Shown here: piece after piece, positions 24,724 through 34,786 of the stretch
Numbering within the stretch: position 1 is the first letter of the stretch
Layout: each line of letters begins with the position of its first letter
NCBI RefSeq assembly: GCF_001570565.1
Contig: NZ_BBXE01000014.1
Coordinates: forward strand, 248,001-312,000
Direction: 5' to 3'
Length of the DNA: 64,000 nucleotides
Source: Herbidospora yilanensis
GTDB taxonomy: Bacteria > Actinomycetota > Actinomycetes > Streptosporangiales > Streptosporangiaceae
The notes under the pieces: model-generated
What the model was told of the DNA's origin: nothing
What the model saw: only the letters and a program-made list of their open reading frames with translations
The model's database searches: none
Program-made: the position numbers and the translations under genes

Positions 24724-27522
24724 TTGTCAGCCTTTGCAGCATCCCCTCGCAGGGCTCGGCGGTTGGCCGCCATCGTGCCCGCGCTCGGGCTGCTGGCCGC
24801 GGGTCTCACCGCGGCCACGGTCCCGGCTTCGGCGGACACCACGGTGGCCCGCTGGACTCCGTCGATCAGTGACCACTACATCAACTACACCCCCCCGCGC
24901 GCGCAGTCGGACACCTCCGACCGCTCGGCCGAGAAGCTGAGCGAGGCGGCGAAGGCCAACCGGCAGGCCACCCAGGCCATCGCCGAGGAGATCGACCACA
25001 AGTACGCCGGCGGCAACCCCGTCGCCGCCCGGACGCTCGCCGACAACGAGCGCCGCGCGATCCGCACCGGCCAGAACCCGTTCGACTTCATCTACAAGAA
25101 GGCGGGCACGAAGCGTACGGCCAAACTGCTGACGCTTCTCGTGGAGTTCAACGAGAACGCCAACGACGACTTCTCCGGCTTCACGCGCCCGGTGTCGACC
25201 GCCGACATCAACACGTGCGTCACCGAGCCGCCGGGCACGAAGATGAACGGCCCGCTGCACAACAACATCCCCGACCCGGCCACGGCCGCGGGCGGCGGCA
25301 AGGACAACAACTCCTTCTGGGTGCCGAACTTCAGCACCGACCACTTCAACAAGATGCTCTACTCCGACACGGGGATCACCGAGCGGGTCCGCAAGGACCT
25401 CAAGGACCCCCGCGACGGCAAGAAGGGCATCGACATCTCCGGCTTCACCATGAAGAAGATGTACGAGGAGATGTCCAAGGGCGCCTACACCGTCTCGGGC
25501 GCGGCGATCGGCTGGCTGAAGGTCCCCCACTCCGAGGCCTGGTACGGCGCCGGTCAGTGCGGCACCTACCCGCAGCAGATGGCCGGCCACCCCGACAACC
25601 CGGCGGGCCCGGCCCAGCTCGGCATCGACGCGGTGAACGTGCTCGCGCAGCAGCAGCCGGACTTCCCGTGGGCCGACTACGACATCGAGGACACCGCCGA
25701 CGCCGACGGCGACGGCAACCTCCTGGAGCCCGACGGCGTCATCGACCACCTCGTGCTGGTGCACGCCGGTGAGGACAAGTCGGGCGGCGGCGGCGCCGAG
25801 GGCACGTACGCCATCTGGGCGCACTCCTCGACCATCCCCGGCGGCTACACCGTCCCCGGCACCAACAAGAAGATCGCCAACTACATCGTGCAGCCGGAGG
25901 ACTCCGGCGTCGGCGTCTTCGCCCACGAGTACGGCCACGACCTGGGCCTGCCCGACCTGTACGACGCCTCCGGCGCCGGCGACAGCTCGGTGGAGTTCTG
26001 GGACCTGATGTCGACCGGCTCCCACTCGGGCCCGATCTTCCAGTCGATGCCGACCCACATGGGCCTGTGGGACAAGTGGGTGCTCGGCTGGGCCGACCCC
26101 GAGGTCGTCAACCCGGGTGACAAGACCAAGCTGGTCACCATCGGCCAGACCTCGCGCACGCCCAAGCTGACCGAGGACGGCCTGCGCATCAACCTGCCGA
26201 CCAAGCACGTCGTCATGGCCACGCCCCACTCGGGCGCGAACATGTGGTGGTCGAACAACGACCAGATGTGGGCCGACAGCAAGCTGACCCGGACCGTCCA
26301 GGTCCCGGCCACCGGCGACCCCCGCTTCTGGATGTGGAACGACTACACCATCGAAGCGGAGTGGGACTTCGGCTTCGTCGAGGTCTCGACCGACGGCGGC
26401 GCCACCTGGGCCCAGCAGAAGGTCTACTCCGAGGACGGCACGCTCGTCACCACCGACGACGGCTACGCCGACCCGAACGGCCGCATGCACGACTTCGGCA
26501 ACAAGAAGTACGGCCTGACCGGCGACACCCACGGCTGGCGGCACGACTACGTCGACCTGACGCCGTTCGCGGGCGCCACCATCCAGATCCGCCTGGCGTA
26601 CAACACCGACGAGGCCGCCATCGAGCGCGGCTGGTTCTCCGACGACTTCGCCGTCACCGCCGGTGGCGCGACCGTCTGGAGCGACGACGTCGAGGGCGGC
26701 GCCAACGGCTGGACCGCCACCACCGGCACGTTCACCGACACGACCGGCGCGGGCTGGAACATCCACGGCGGCTCGATCGACTCCGAGCAGTACTACCTGG
26801 CCGAGTGGCGCAACTACGACGGCTTCGACCAGGGCCTCAAGTACACCTACGACACCACCTGGCAGCGCGACGGCGCCTGGAAGGTCGAGAAGGTGCCCTA
26901 CAACGCCCCCGGCCTCCTCGTGTGGCTGCGCGACGCGGCGTACGGCATGAACAACCCGGCCGCCAACCACTTCAACCTGCCGTCGGTGGGGTCGAAGGGC
27001 CAGCTCCTGCTGATCGACTCGCACTTCGAGCCGCTGCGCCGCTCCGGCGTCGCCGCGACGAAGGACACCAGCACCCTGAAGAACATCCCGATGCGTCCGC
27101 AGGCCGCCAACGCCGCCTTCGGCTTCGGCAAGACGTATGCGTTCAAGGAGTGCCTGGAGCCGGCGGCCGAGCCGTTCGTCGAATACTGCACCAGCTTCCC
27201 CGGCCAGAACCCGGTCAAGGAGTTCACCGACGCCAAGACCTGGTACCCGGGCCTGGAGAACCGTCCCGACGGGCTCTACTTCCGCCTGCGCGACGCCTCG
27301 GCGGTCGTGCCGTCGAAGGACAACCAGGCCTACACCGCCCGGATCGTCAACCCCGACGGCAGCCCGGCCACCGACCTGTACGGCGAGAACGTCAACGGGT
27401 TCGTGCTCGGCTCCGGCAACCCCGGCGACGAGGGCAAGCAGCTCGGCGTGAAGCTGAAGCTCGTCAGCCCGCTGCCGCTGAACCTCGGTGTCATCGTCCA
27501 GGTGACCCCGGCGAAGAAGTAG
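24724..27522 (+). CDS. Secreted M6-family metalloprotease, immune inhibitor A-like
   Basis: A 932-residue secreted protease. Its TTG start is supported by GGGAGGAATCAC just upstream. Signal peptide to about residue 38 (PASA-DTT), a propeptide, then the M6 peptidase domain with the zinc motif H401-E-Y-G-H405 followed by DLGLPDLYD. A MAM/jelly-roll-like beta domain (about 540-680) contains FVEVSTDGGATW and WFSDDFAV, as in Bacillus InhA. It probably degrades extracellular proteins. A perfect GC hairpin follows 26 bp after the stop. The 24530-24723 gap has only promoter-like sequence. Confidence 0.9.
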   Translation: MSAFAASPRRARRLAAIVPALGLLAAGLTAATVPASADTTVARWTPSISDHYINYTPPRAQSDTSDRSAEKLSEAAKANRQATQAIAEEIDHKYAGGNPVAARTLADNERRAIRTGQNPFDFIYKKAGTKRTAKLLTLLVEFNENANDDFSGFTRPVSTADINTCVTEPPGTKMNGPLHNNIPDPATAAGGGKDNNSFWVPNFSTDHFNKMLYSDTGITERVRKDLKDPRDGKKGIDISGFTMKKMYEEMSKGAYTVSGAAIGWLKVPHSEAWYGAGQCGTYPQQMAGHPDNPAGPAQLGIDAVNVLAQQQPDFPWADYDIEDTADADGDGNLLEPDGVIDHLVLVHAGEDKSGGGGAEGTYAIWAHSSTIPGGYTVPGTNKKIANYIVQPEDSGVGVFAHEYGHDLGLPDLYDASGAGDSSVEFWDLMSTGSHSGPIFQSMPTHMGLWDKWVLGWADPEVVNPGDKTKLVTIGQTSRTPKLTEDGLRINLPTKHVVMATPHSGANMWWSNNDQMWADSKLTRTVQVPATGDPRFWMWNDYTIEAEWDFGFVEVSTDGGATWAQQKVYSEDGTLVTTDDGYADPNGRMHDFGNKKYGLTGDTHGWRHDYVDLTPFAGATIQIRLAYNTDEAAIERGWFSDDFAVTAGGATVWSDDVEGGANGWTATTGTFTDTTGAGWNIHGGSIDSEQYYLAEWRNYDGFDQGLKYTYDTTWQRDGAWKVEKVPYNAPGLLVWLRDAAYGMNNPAANHFNLPSVGSKGQLLLIDSHFEPLRRSGVAATKDTSTLKNIPMRPQAANAAFGFGKTYAFKECLEPAAEPFVEYCTSFPGQNPVKEFTDAKTWYPGLENRPDGLYFRLRDASAVVPSKDNQAYTARIVNPDGSPATDLYGENVNGFVLGSGNPGDEGKQLGVKLKLVSPLPLNLGVIVQVTPAKK

Positions 27523-27548
27523 CCGTTAAGATCACGTTCGGCTGACCG

Positions 27549-27574
27549 GTGCCCGGCGGGAGACCGCCGGGCAC
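27549..27574 (+). terminator. Intrinsic terminator of the protease gene
   Basis: An 11-bp perfect stem, GTGCCCGGCGG and CCGCCGGGCAC, around a GAGA tetraloop. No T tract, as is common in actinomycetes. Confidence 0.7.
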
Positions 27575-27578
27575 TACC

Positions 27579-28517
27579 ATGTGCAGGGTGCGGAGCAAGC
27601 TCGACCATACGGCGGCCATCCGGGACAATCGCCGGGCCGCCGTCGTCGTGAACACCAAATCGCGCCGGGGCCGCAAACACTTCGCCGAAGTCGTGCGGCT
27701 CATCCGTGAAGCCGGCTTCTCGCCCCTCGGCGTGTTTCCCGTCGACGACCCGCGCCGGTTGCGCGCCCGTCTCGACGAAGCCCTCGGCCTCGGTCCCGAC
27801 CTGCTCATCGTCGGCGGCGGCGACGGCACCCTGTCCAGCTCCATCAAGCACATCGCCCACCGCGACGTCGCGCTCGGCGTGTTGCCGCTGGGCACCACCA
27901 ACAACTTCGCCCGCAGCCTCGGCCTGCCGCTGACCCGTGCGGGCGCGGTGCGCGTCTTCACCGAGGGCAAGGTCGCCGACATCGACCTCGGCCTGTGCGG
28001 CGACCGCCCGTTCGCCAACCTGGCCAGCTTCGGGGTGTCGGTCGAGGTCGCCGGAACCGTCAAGCCGTGGCTGAAGCGGCTGGCCGGCCGGGCCGCCTAC
28101 CCGCTCACCGCGTTGACGATCCTGCCCGGCCACACGCCGTTCCGCGCCTTCATCACCGTCGAGGGCCGCCGCCACGAGCTGCTCACCCACCAGCTCAACA
28201 TCGCCAACGGCCGCTTCCACGGCGGCTGGCAGATCGCCAGCGACATCTCCATCGACAACCGCAACCTGGTCGCCTACCAGCTCGGCTCGGGCAAGCGGCT
28301 GCGCCTGCTGGGCGAGACGTTCCTGCGGGCCACCACCGGCAAGTGGCGCAGCCTGGCGGGCGGCCCGTTCGTGGTCGGCAAGGAGATGCTCCTCGAAACC
28401 GATCCGCCGATGGCCGCCGACATCGACGGCGAGGTGCGGCTGATGACCCCGCTGGTGATCAAGACGGTCCCCAACGGGGTGCGGGTCATGGTTCCTCAGG
28501 GCTTCGTGGATACGTGA
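27579..28517 (+). CDS. Diacylglycerol kinase family lipid kinase
   Basis: A 312-residue DAGK-catalytic-domain protein (DgkB/YegS-like). Visible: AVVVNTKSRRGRK, the nucleotide loop VGGGDGTLSSSI, and LPLGTTNNFARSLGLP. The C-terminal beta domain contains IANGRFHGGW and DGEVR. It phosphorylates a membrane lipid, probably diacylglycerol. The ATG at 27579 lies just after the preceding terminator stem; GTG 27588 is an alternative, and starts further upstream would fall within the hairpin. The end overlaps the convergent SWIM gene by 32 bp. Confidence 0.85.
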   Translation: MCRVRSKLDHTAAIRDNRRAAVVVNTKSRRGRKHFAEVVRLIREAGFSPLGVFPVDDPRRLRARLDEALGLGPDLLIVGGGDGTLSSSIKHIAHRDVALGVLPLGTTNNFARSLGLPLTRAGAVRVFTEGKVADIDLGLCGDRPFANLASFGVSVEVAGTVKPWLKRLAGRAAYPLTALTILPGHTPFRAFITVEGRRHELLTHQLNIANGRFHGGWQIASDISIDNRNLVAYQLGSGKRLRLLGETFLRATTGKWRSLAGGPFVVGKEMLLETDPPMAADIDGEVRLMTPLVIKTVPNGVRVMVPQGFVDT

Positions 28518-29292
28518 AACTCCGGTAGGCCGGTCGCAGCAGGTCGAGCAGCGGGATGTGCCGGACCTTCACCTTCGGCGGTTCCAACGCCCTGAGCAGC
28601 AGGTCGGGCGGGGTGTCGGGGGTGCGGGGGCCCTTCAGCCGGGCCGCCGAGACGGTGAGCGCGTAGAAGTCGGCGAGCCGGTCTTCCAGCGGTTCGTCGG
28701 CGGGGGCGCGGAGTTCGTCCAAGAGCTGCTCCCTGGGCTTGCCGCGCCAGGCCAGTACCAGGAACGGATCGTCGTCGAACGCCTCGGCCAGCAGATAGAG
28801 CACCGCCGAGACGTGTTTGCAGGGGTTGCCCCAGTCGGGGCAACCACAGGTCATCTCCAGCTCGCCCTGCTCGGGGAACAGCGGATGTCCGGCGGCCGAG
28901 AAGAGCGCGTCGAGCTCCTTCGGCATCTCACCCGCCAGCAGCCGGGCCCGATGCCCGGCCTGCCCCGCGATGACCCGTTCGAGCTCCGCCCACTCCTCCC
29001 GGCCGTAGGCCTCGATCTCGATCTCGACCCGGTACGGCTCTGGGCGCGACCCCTGGACCACCGCCTCGACCGACCCGGCTTTGACGGTCATCGAGACGAC
29101 CTGCCCCTGACGGGCATACGCCCGGCCCCGGGCGAGCCGGCCCGGGTCGCAGACACGTTCCAGGATGTCGACGAACCGCCGCGACCACCACTTCTCGCCG
29201 ATGGTGCCGCGCCGCCCGCGTGCCCTGATGCCGCCCTCGACCTTGATGGGCGTGCCGGCCTCGAACCAGCCGTCTTTCCCGACGGGGCTCAT
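28486..29292 (-). CDS. SWIM zinc-finger protein
   Basis: A 268-residue protein with a SWIM zinc-binding motif in CGCPDWGNPCKH (about 142-153), a fold that binds DNA or protein. The N-terminus has WWSRRF and RGRAYARQGQV. Such proteins commonly lie next to the SNF2 ATPase encoded upstream, and the two probably form a complex. GAGGTGG precedes the ATG, 85 bp after the SNF2 stop. The 3' end overlaps the lipid kinase gene on the other strand. Confidence 0.87.
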   Translation of the reverse strand: MSPVGKDGWFEAGTPIKVEGGIRARGRRGTIGEKWWSRRFVDILERVCDPGRLARGRAYARQGQVVSMTVKAGSVEAVVQGSRPEPYRVEIEIEAYGREEWAELERVIAGQAGHRARLLAGEMPKELDALFSAAGHPLFPEQGELEMTCGCPDWGNPCKHVSAVLYLLAEAFDDDPFLVLAWRGKPREQLLDELRAPADEPLEDRLADFYALTVSAARLKGPRTPDTPPDLLLRALEPPKVKVRHIPLLDLLRPAYRSFTYPRSPEEP

Positions 29293-29377
29293 CGCACCAC
29301 CTCGAATCGTCGGGCCCGGCCTGCTTCGCCGAGGCGCATACGTGTGCGGGCCGAGATTCCCGGCGTTCCCGCGCGGG

Positions 29378-32212
29378 TCATGCCACCGCCTCCGGCCCCA
29401 GCGTGAACAGGTCGCGGAGCTGCTCGGTCGACAACGACGTGAGCCAGTCTTCGCCGGTGCCGACCACCCGCTCGGCCAGGGCCTGTTTGCGTTCGATCAT
29501 CTCGTCGACGCGCTCCTCGATGGTGCCCGTGCAGATGAACTTTCTGACCTGCACGTTCTTCGTCTGGCCGATGCGGAAGGCCCGGTCGGTGGCCTGGTTC
29601 TCCACCGCCGGGTTCCACCACCGGTCGACGTGGACGACGTGGTTGGCCGCCGTCAGGTTGAGGCCGGTGCCGGCCGCCTTCAGCGACAGCAGGAAGATCA
29701 TCGGCTCGTCGTCGGTCTGGAAGCGGTCGACCAGTTCGTCGCGCCGCCTCTTGGGCAACCCGCCGTGCAGCCACAACACCGGCCGGTCGAGCCGGGCCTC
29801 CAGATGGGGCAGGACGAGCGAGCCGAACTCGGCGTACTGGGTGAAGACCAGCGCCTTCTCGCCCTCGGCCAGGATCTCCTCGCAGAGCTCCTCAAGACGG
29901 GCCAGCTTGCCCGACCGGCCGGCCAGCCGGGAGCCGTCTTTCAGCAGGTGGGCGGGGTGGTTGCAGACCTGCTTCAGCCGCGTCATCGCGGCCAGCACGT
30001 TGCCGCGCCGTTCGATGCCCTCGCTGCCCTCGATGCGGCCCATCATGTCGTCGACGACCGCGCGGTAGAGGGTGGCCTGCTCGGGGGTGAGCGTGCACCA
30101 CACCTTCATCTCCAGCTTGTCGGGCAGGTCGGAGATGATCGTCTTGTCGGTCTTCAGCCGCCGCAGCACGAACGGGCCGGTCGCCCGCTTCAGGGCGGCC
30201 ACGGCGTTCTCGTCGCGGCGCACCTCGATCGGCTCCTGGAACCGGTCGCGGAACACCCGGGCCGAACCGAGCAGGCCCGGGTTGCAGAACTCCATGATCG
30301 ACCAGAGTTCGGCGAGATGGTTCTCGACCGGGGTGCCGGTGAGGGCCAGTCTCGTCCGGGCCGGGATCGACCTGACCGCCTGCGCCTGCCGGGCCGCGCT
30401 GTTCTTGATCGCCTGCGCCTCGTCGCAGACCACCCGCTCCCACTCCTTCGCCGCCAGGTGGCCGACGTCGCGCAGCGCGGTGCCGTAGGTGGTGAGCACG
30501 AGGTCGGCGTCGGCCAGCTCGCGGCCCGAGCCGTGGTAGACGTGCACCCGCAGCCCGGGGGCGAACCGCGCGGCCTCCTTCTGCCAGTTGCTGAGCAGCG
30601 ACATCGGGCAGACCAGCAGCGTCGGCGCGGGGGTGCGCGTCTCTGGGCCGGATCCTGAGCGCTCGGCCAGCAGCAGCGACAACGTCGTGATCGTCTTCCC
30701 GAGGCCCATGTCGTCGGCCAGCACGCCGCCCAGCCCCAGGTCCGACAGGAAGCTCAGCCAGGCCAGGCCGCGCTGCTGGTAGGGCCGCAGCGTCCCGGTC
30801 AGCCCCTCGGGAGGCGGGACCGGCTCCAGCCGCCGATCGGCCTCGCCCGACAGCAGGTCGCCGAGCAGCCCGTCGGCGTCGACGGCCGTGATCGGCAGGT
30901 CGTCGTCACCGCCGAGCACGACCTCGTTGATGACCTCCCGAGCCGTGCGGGTGCCGTCTCTGCGCTGCTCCAGGATCTTCAGCGCGGCCTTGAGCTGCCG
31001 GTCGTCGAGCTCGACCCACTGGCCGCGCACCCGGACCAGCGGCACCTTCAGCCGGGCCAGCTCGGCCAGCTCCTCCTCGGAGACGACCTGCTCGCCGACG
31101 GCGAGGTCGACCCGGAAGTCGACGATCTGGTCGAGCCCGAACCCCTGGCCGCCGACCGCCTTCGGCCCCTGGCGGGTGCGGGTGGTGAGCTTCAGCCCCA
31201 GCTTCGTCTTCCCCGCCCAGGCGGGCAGGCGCACCCCGAAACCGGCCGCGCCCAGGAGCGGCGCGGCGTTCTTGAGGAACCCGAACGCGCCGCGGGTGTC
31301 GAGCGCGAGCCCTTCCGGCCGGGGGTCGCGAAGCGCCCGGTCGAGCTCCGGATAGAGCCGGACCGCCCGGCCCAGCCCCGCGAGCAGCTCGTCCTCCGCG
31401 ACGACCCCCGGCAGCCGCGCCCCCCGCCACACCTCGGCGGCCGGCAGGTCGAGGCTCGGGTCGTCGGCCGACTGCAGCGAGAAACCGACCTCCCAGCCGT
31501 CGTCGCCGATCTCGGCCAGCCGGAAGGCCACCCGCGCGGGTCCGTCGAAGGCGTGCGCGGCGTCGTGCCAGCGGTCGAGCTCCGCGCGCAGCTCGCCGAC
31601 GTCCCCATCGAGGTGGACGTCGTCGCCGGTCAGCTTCACCGCCCACTGGTCGGCGACCGGGCTGCGCCTCCCCGGCCGGTGGCCCATGAGGATGCGGTCG
31701 GGCAGGGACGCCCGGACGGCCCGGTCGGCCAGCCGCGTCAGCGCGTCGTGCAGCACCTCGCGGGCGGGCCGCGCGTCGGCCGACCGGAACACCGGCGGCA
31801 TCGCGGCCGCCAGCTCGGCGGCCCGGCCGGCGTCGGCGCCGGTCAGCACCGGCCGCCAGCGGGCCTCGCGCCCCACCAGGCCCGGCAACACCCGGCCGCG
31901 TCTGACCAGGTCACGCGCGAAGTCGTCGACGGCGGCGAGGAAGCGTACCGAACCGGAAGGCTCCTCCGGCTCCGGCAGCTCGGCCGGGAAGACCGCGGAC
32001 AGGGACCACTCGCGCAGATGGGTCGCCGTGGTGAACGACGAGTGCACCGGACCGTCGGCGTCGGACGGCAACCGCAGCACGACCTCCTCGGCCCGGCCCT
32101 CGACCTCCTCCGGCGGCCCGGCGAACGGATGGTTTTCCGACGTCGCGGGGCATGGCGAACCTTCCGCCCAGAATCCGGCCCGCCCCCCGGCCCAGACAGC
32201 GTGCACCAGCAT
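29378..32212 (-). CDS. SNF2-family DNA-dependent ATPase/helicase
   Basis: A 944-residue Swi2/Snf2 motor. The N-terminal ~450 residues form the bacterial SNF2-associated region. Motor motifs: DDMGLGKTITTLSLL (I), CDEAQAIKN (II), LTGTPVENHLAELWSIMEF (III), KALVFTQYAEF (IV), LSLKAAGTGLNL (V) and QATDRAFRIGQ (VI). Expected to remodel protein-DNA or nucleic-acid complexes in repair or defence. The ATG has TAACTT 6 bp upstream, a leaderless arrangement. The SWIM gene follows as its partner. Confidence 0.93.
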   Translation of the reverse strand: MLVHAVWAGGRAGFWAEGSPCPATSENHPFAGPPEEVEGRAEEVVLRLPSDADGPVHSSFTTATHLREWSLSAVFPAELPEPEEPSGSVRFLAAVDDFARDLVRRGRVLPGLVGREARWRPVLTGADAGRAAELAAAMPPVFRSADARPAREVLHDALTRLADRAVRASLPDRILMGHRPGRRSPVADQWAVKLTGDDVHLDGDVGELRAELDRWHDAAHAFDGPARVAFRLAEIGDDGWEVGFSLQSADDPSLDLPAAEVWRGARLPGVVAEDELLAGLGRAVRLYPELDRALRDPRPEGLALDTRGAFGFLKNAAPLLGAAGFGVRLPAWAGKTKLGLKLTTRTRQGPKAVGGQGFGLDQIVDFRVDLAVGEQVVSEEELAELARLKVPLVRVRGQWVELDDRQLKAALKILEQRRDGTRTAREVINEVVLGGDDDLPITAVDADGLLGDLLSGEADRRLEPVPPPEGLTGTLRPYQQRGLAWLSFLSDLGLGGVLADDMGLGKTITTLSLLLAERSGSGPETRTPAPTLLVCPMSLLSNWQKEAARFAPGLRVHVYHGSGRELADADLVLTTYGTALRDVGHLAAKEWERVVCDEAQAIKNSAARQAQAVRSIPARTRLALTGTPVENHLAELWSIMEFCNPGLLGSARVFRDRFQEPIEVRRDENAVAALKRATGPFVLRRLKTDKTIISDLPDKLEMKVWCTLTPEQATLYRAVVDDMMGRIEGSEGIERRGNVLAAMTRLKQVCNHPAHLLKDGSRLAGRSGKLARLEELCEEILAEGEKALVFTQYAEFGSLVLPHLEARLDRPVLWLHGGLPKRRRDELVDRFQTDDEPMIFLLSLKAAGTGLNLTAANHVVHVDRWWNPAVENQATDRAFRIGQTKNVQVRKFICTGTIEERVDEMIERKQALAERVVGTGEDWLTSLSTEQLRDLFTLGPEAVA

Positions 32213-32218
32213 CCCGAC

Positions 32219-32224
32219 AAGTTA
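32219..32224 (-). promoter_or_regulatory. -10 box (TAACTT) of the SNF2 gene
   Basis: TAACTT, matching TANNNT, ends 6 bp before the ATG on the minus strand. Likely leaderless promoter. Confidence 0.4.
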
Positions 32225-32298
32225 CCGCCGTTTTTGTCGGAAGCCGTTGCTATGAATGGGGCCCGACACATGATCTTCCCCACGAGGACGGCCCCCCC

Positions 32299-32691
32299 AT
32301 GGCATTGGTGACGTTCCGCGACGAGACCGCGACCGGCCGCGCGCTGGCCGAGTTCTCCCTGCCCGACCTGCCCGAACGCATCACGGCGCGGGAACTCGTC
32401 CGGCTGCGCGTGCGGGAGGAGGTGGCCCGTCACAACGCCGCGCCGTCCCACCACTACCGGGGCCTGGTCAAGCCGACCGACGCCGAGGCCGACCTCAACG
32501 GCTACCGCATGCGCACGGCCCGCCGGCTCGACTGGGAGAAGCAGGCCGACGCGGCCGAGGCGGCGTTCCGGCGCAACGGCTTCCTGCTGCTGATCGGCGA
32601 CCACCAGATCCTCGACCTCGACGTCGAGATCGACCTGCTCGCCGACCCGGTCGTGTCGTTCGTCAAGCTGGTGCCGCTGGTGGGCGGCTGA
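32299..32691 (+). CDS. Small protein coupled to a DUF4132 gene
   Basis: A 130-residue soluble protein beginning MALVTFRDETATGRALAEF. It contains an ELVRLRVREEVARHN helix and a WEKQADAAEAAFRRNGFLLLIGDHQ segment that reads like a conserved core. It ends 1 bp before the DUF4132 ATG, so the two are co-translated. I recognise it only as a regular DUF4132 neighbour and know no function. A ribosome site is weak (GAGGAC at about -14). Confidence 0.75.
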   Translation: MALVTFRDETATGRALAEFSLPDLPERITARELVRLRVREEVARHNAAPSHHYRGLVKPTDAEADLNGYRMRTARRLDWEKQADAAEAAFRRNGFLLLIGDHQILDLDVEIDLLADPVVSFVKLVPLVGG

Positions 32692-32692
32692 G

Positions 32693-34786
32693 ATGGGCGT
32701 GCCCGACGATCACCCGCCCGTTCCGCCCCTGACCGAAACGACGTCCATGACTTTCACCGAACTCTCCCCCCTCGCGAAGCGCCTCTACGACGTGCTCAGC
32801 GGAACCGCCCGCGACACGACCACCCTGGCCGGGGCGAACATCCCCGACCTGCGGGTGATGGCGGCCTCGGCCCGTGAACTCGTCGAGAACTCGATGAACG
32901 ACCGTCATCCGCGCCTCGGCACGTGGGCGACCGTGGTCGCGGCGGGGATCGCGGGCACGGACGCCGAACTGGCCGCCCACCACGCCGAGCGGCAGGGCGT
33001 CATCGCGGTCGCCGAGAAGGTGGTGGTCTTCGGCTGGGAGGTCGGACGGCGCGCGCTGTTCAGCGAACTGCTGCGGAGCGTCGCCGGCACGCTGCCCCGC
33101 CCGCCGATGCCCACCACCGGGCTCGACTGGCTGGCGGAGCAGCCCGGCTACCTCGGCTTCGCCCGCACCGCGCTGGAGTCGGCCCAGGCCAGGGCCCGGC
33201 GGTTGCAGGCGGGCGAGATCCCGTACACGACCCGGCTCTTCGACGACGCGGAGGTCGCGGCGCTCGGCCGGGCCGTCCGGCTGGCGCTCCATCGCGACGA
33301 GCCCTGGCTGCCCGACCTGCTCGACGCTCTTGTACGGGACATCGCGGTCGCCCCCACCAACGCCAAGACCCTGCCCTCCCAGGCCTTGCTCTACGAGATC
33401 GCCCGTGCCGCCGAAGACCGGCCGACCCCCGAGGCGATCGCCTCGTTGCGCACCGCCGCCCGGATCACCCGGCACGCCGGGGTGCCCAAGGAGCTCGCCA
33501 AGAAGTTCAAGCGCATCGAGCCCACGCTCGCCGAGCGGCTCGACGTCGCGTTCCGGATGCCCGACGGCCGGCTCCGCGAGACCTTCGGCGAGCACACCGC
33601 GGTCATCTCCACCGACGGGGACGTCGAGTTGTCGTGGTGGCACGGCGGCAGGAAGCTCAAGACGGTCCCCGCGGCGGTCCGGCGCGACCACCCCGACGAC
33701 GTCAAACGGCTGAAAGACCTGGCCAAGCAGGCCGCCCAGCGGCAGGCGACGCTGGCCAGGGCGCTGGAGGCCGGATACACCAGCCCGACGCCGCCGCCTT
33801 ATCGCCAACTGGAGGGCAACCCGGTCGCCGACCGGCTGATCTGGGAGTTCGAGGTCTCCCCGGGCGTGTGGCAGGCCCAGCTCGGGCTCACCGTGCCCGA
33901 CGTGCCGGTGCGGCTGTGGCATCCGGCGCGGGCGACGGTCGAGGAGGTCCGCGCCTGGCGGGAGACGATCCACGACAAGGAGATCCGGCAGCCGTTCAAG
34001 CAGGCCTTCCGCGAGGTCTATCTGCTCACCCCCGCCGAGGAGGCGGCCGTGACCCACTCCGCCAGGTTCGCCGACCACCTGTGCGTCTACCCGAGGCTGC
34101 GCGCGCTGTTCAAAGATCGCGGCTGGAAGTCCAACTACCTGGGCTTCTGGGACGGCGGCGGCGGTTACGACGACCCCGCCCACCGGACCCTGGCCGGAGG
34201 GCAGTGGCGGGTGAACCTCCACCACGACCTCTACGAGGAGGGCTACGTGGTCACCGGCGCGGTGGAGTTCAAGCGCCTGACCGCCGGGCGCTGGGTCCCC
34301 GCGCCGCTGGCGGAGGTCCCGCCGCTGGTCTTCAGCGAGGGCATGCGCGATGCCGACCTCTTCGTGGCGGTCAGCTCGATCATGTCCGACCCGCAGGGCG
34401 GCGACCGGGAGCCGGGCCCGCTGCGCGACTACTGGGAGAACCACTCCTTCGCCGACCTGTCGTCGACCGCCCAGGTCCGGCGCGACGCGCTGGCGCGGCT
34501 GTTACCCCGGCTGACCATCGCCGACCGCTGCACCCTGTCGGGCCGTTTCCTGGTCGTCCGGGGCGACCTGCGCACCTACAAGATCCACCTGGGTTCGGCG
34601 AACATCCTGATGGAGCCCAACGACGCCTACCTGTGCATCGTCGCCAAGGCCACCGCGTCGAGCGGCCTGTTCCTCCCGTTCGAGGAGGACGGCCGCCTCT
34701 CGCTGATCCTCAGCAAGGCCTTCCTCCTGGCCGACGACACCGCCATCACCGACCCGACCATCGTGCGGCAGATCGAGGCGGCCTAG
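32693..34786 (+). CDS. DUF4132 (MolR-like) protein
   Basis: A 697-residue protein. The N-terminal half is helical and HEAT-like; the C-terminal half carries the DUF4132 signature (FREVYLLTPAE, YLGFWDGGGGYDD, QWRVNLHHDLYEEGY). DUF4132/MolR proteins often occur with SWIM, MoxR or VWA proteins and may work in metal or conflict-related complexes; their activity is unknown. Codon 604 is TTA (34502-34504), the rare bldA-read codon, so expression may be developmental. MTFTEL at residue 19 is an alternative start. A direct link with the divergent SNF2-SWIM pair is possible. Confidence 0.82.
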   Translation: MGVPDDHPPVPPLTETTSMTFTELSPLAKRLYDVLSGTARDTTTLAGANIPDLRVMAASARELVENSMNDRHPRLGTWATVVAAGIAGTDAELAAHHAERQGVIAVAEKVVVFGWEVGRRALFSELLRSVAGTLPRPPMPTTGLDWLAEQPGYLGFARTALESAQARARRLQAGEIPYTTRLFDDAEVAALGRAVRLALHRDEPWLPDLLDALVRDIAVAPTNAKTLPSQALLYEIARAAEDRPTPEAIASLRTAARITRHAGVPKELAKKFKRIEPTLAERLDVAFRMPDGRLRETFGEHTAVISTDGDVELSWWHGGRKLKTVPAAVRRDHPDDVKRLKDLAKQAAQRQATLARALEAGYTSPTPPPYRQLEGNPVADRLIWEFEVSPGVWQAQLGLTVPDVPVRLWHPARATVEEVRAWRETIHDKEIRQPFKQAFREVYLLTPAEEAAVTHSARFADHLCVYPRLRALFKDRGWKSNYLGFWDGGGGYDDPAHRTLAGGQWRVNLHHDLYEEGYVVTGAVEFKRLTAGRWVPAPLAEVPPLVFSEGMRDADLFVAVSSIMSDPQGGDREPGPLRDYWENHSFADLSSTAQVRRDALARLLPRLTIADRCTLSGRFLVVRGDLRTYKIHLGSANILMEPNDAYLCIVAKATASSGLFLPFEEDGRLSLILSKAFLLADDTAITDPTIVRQIEAA

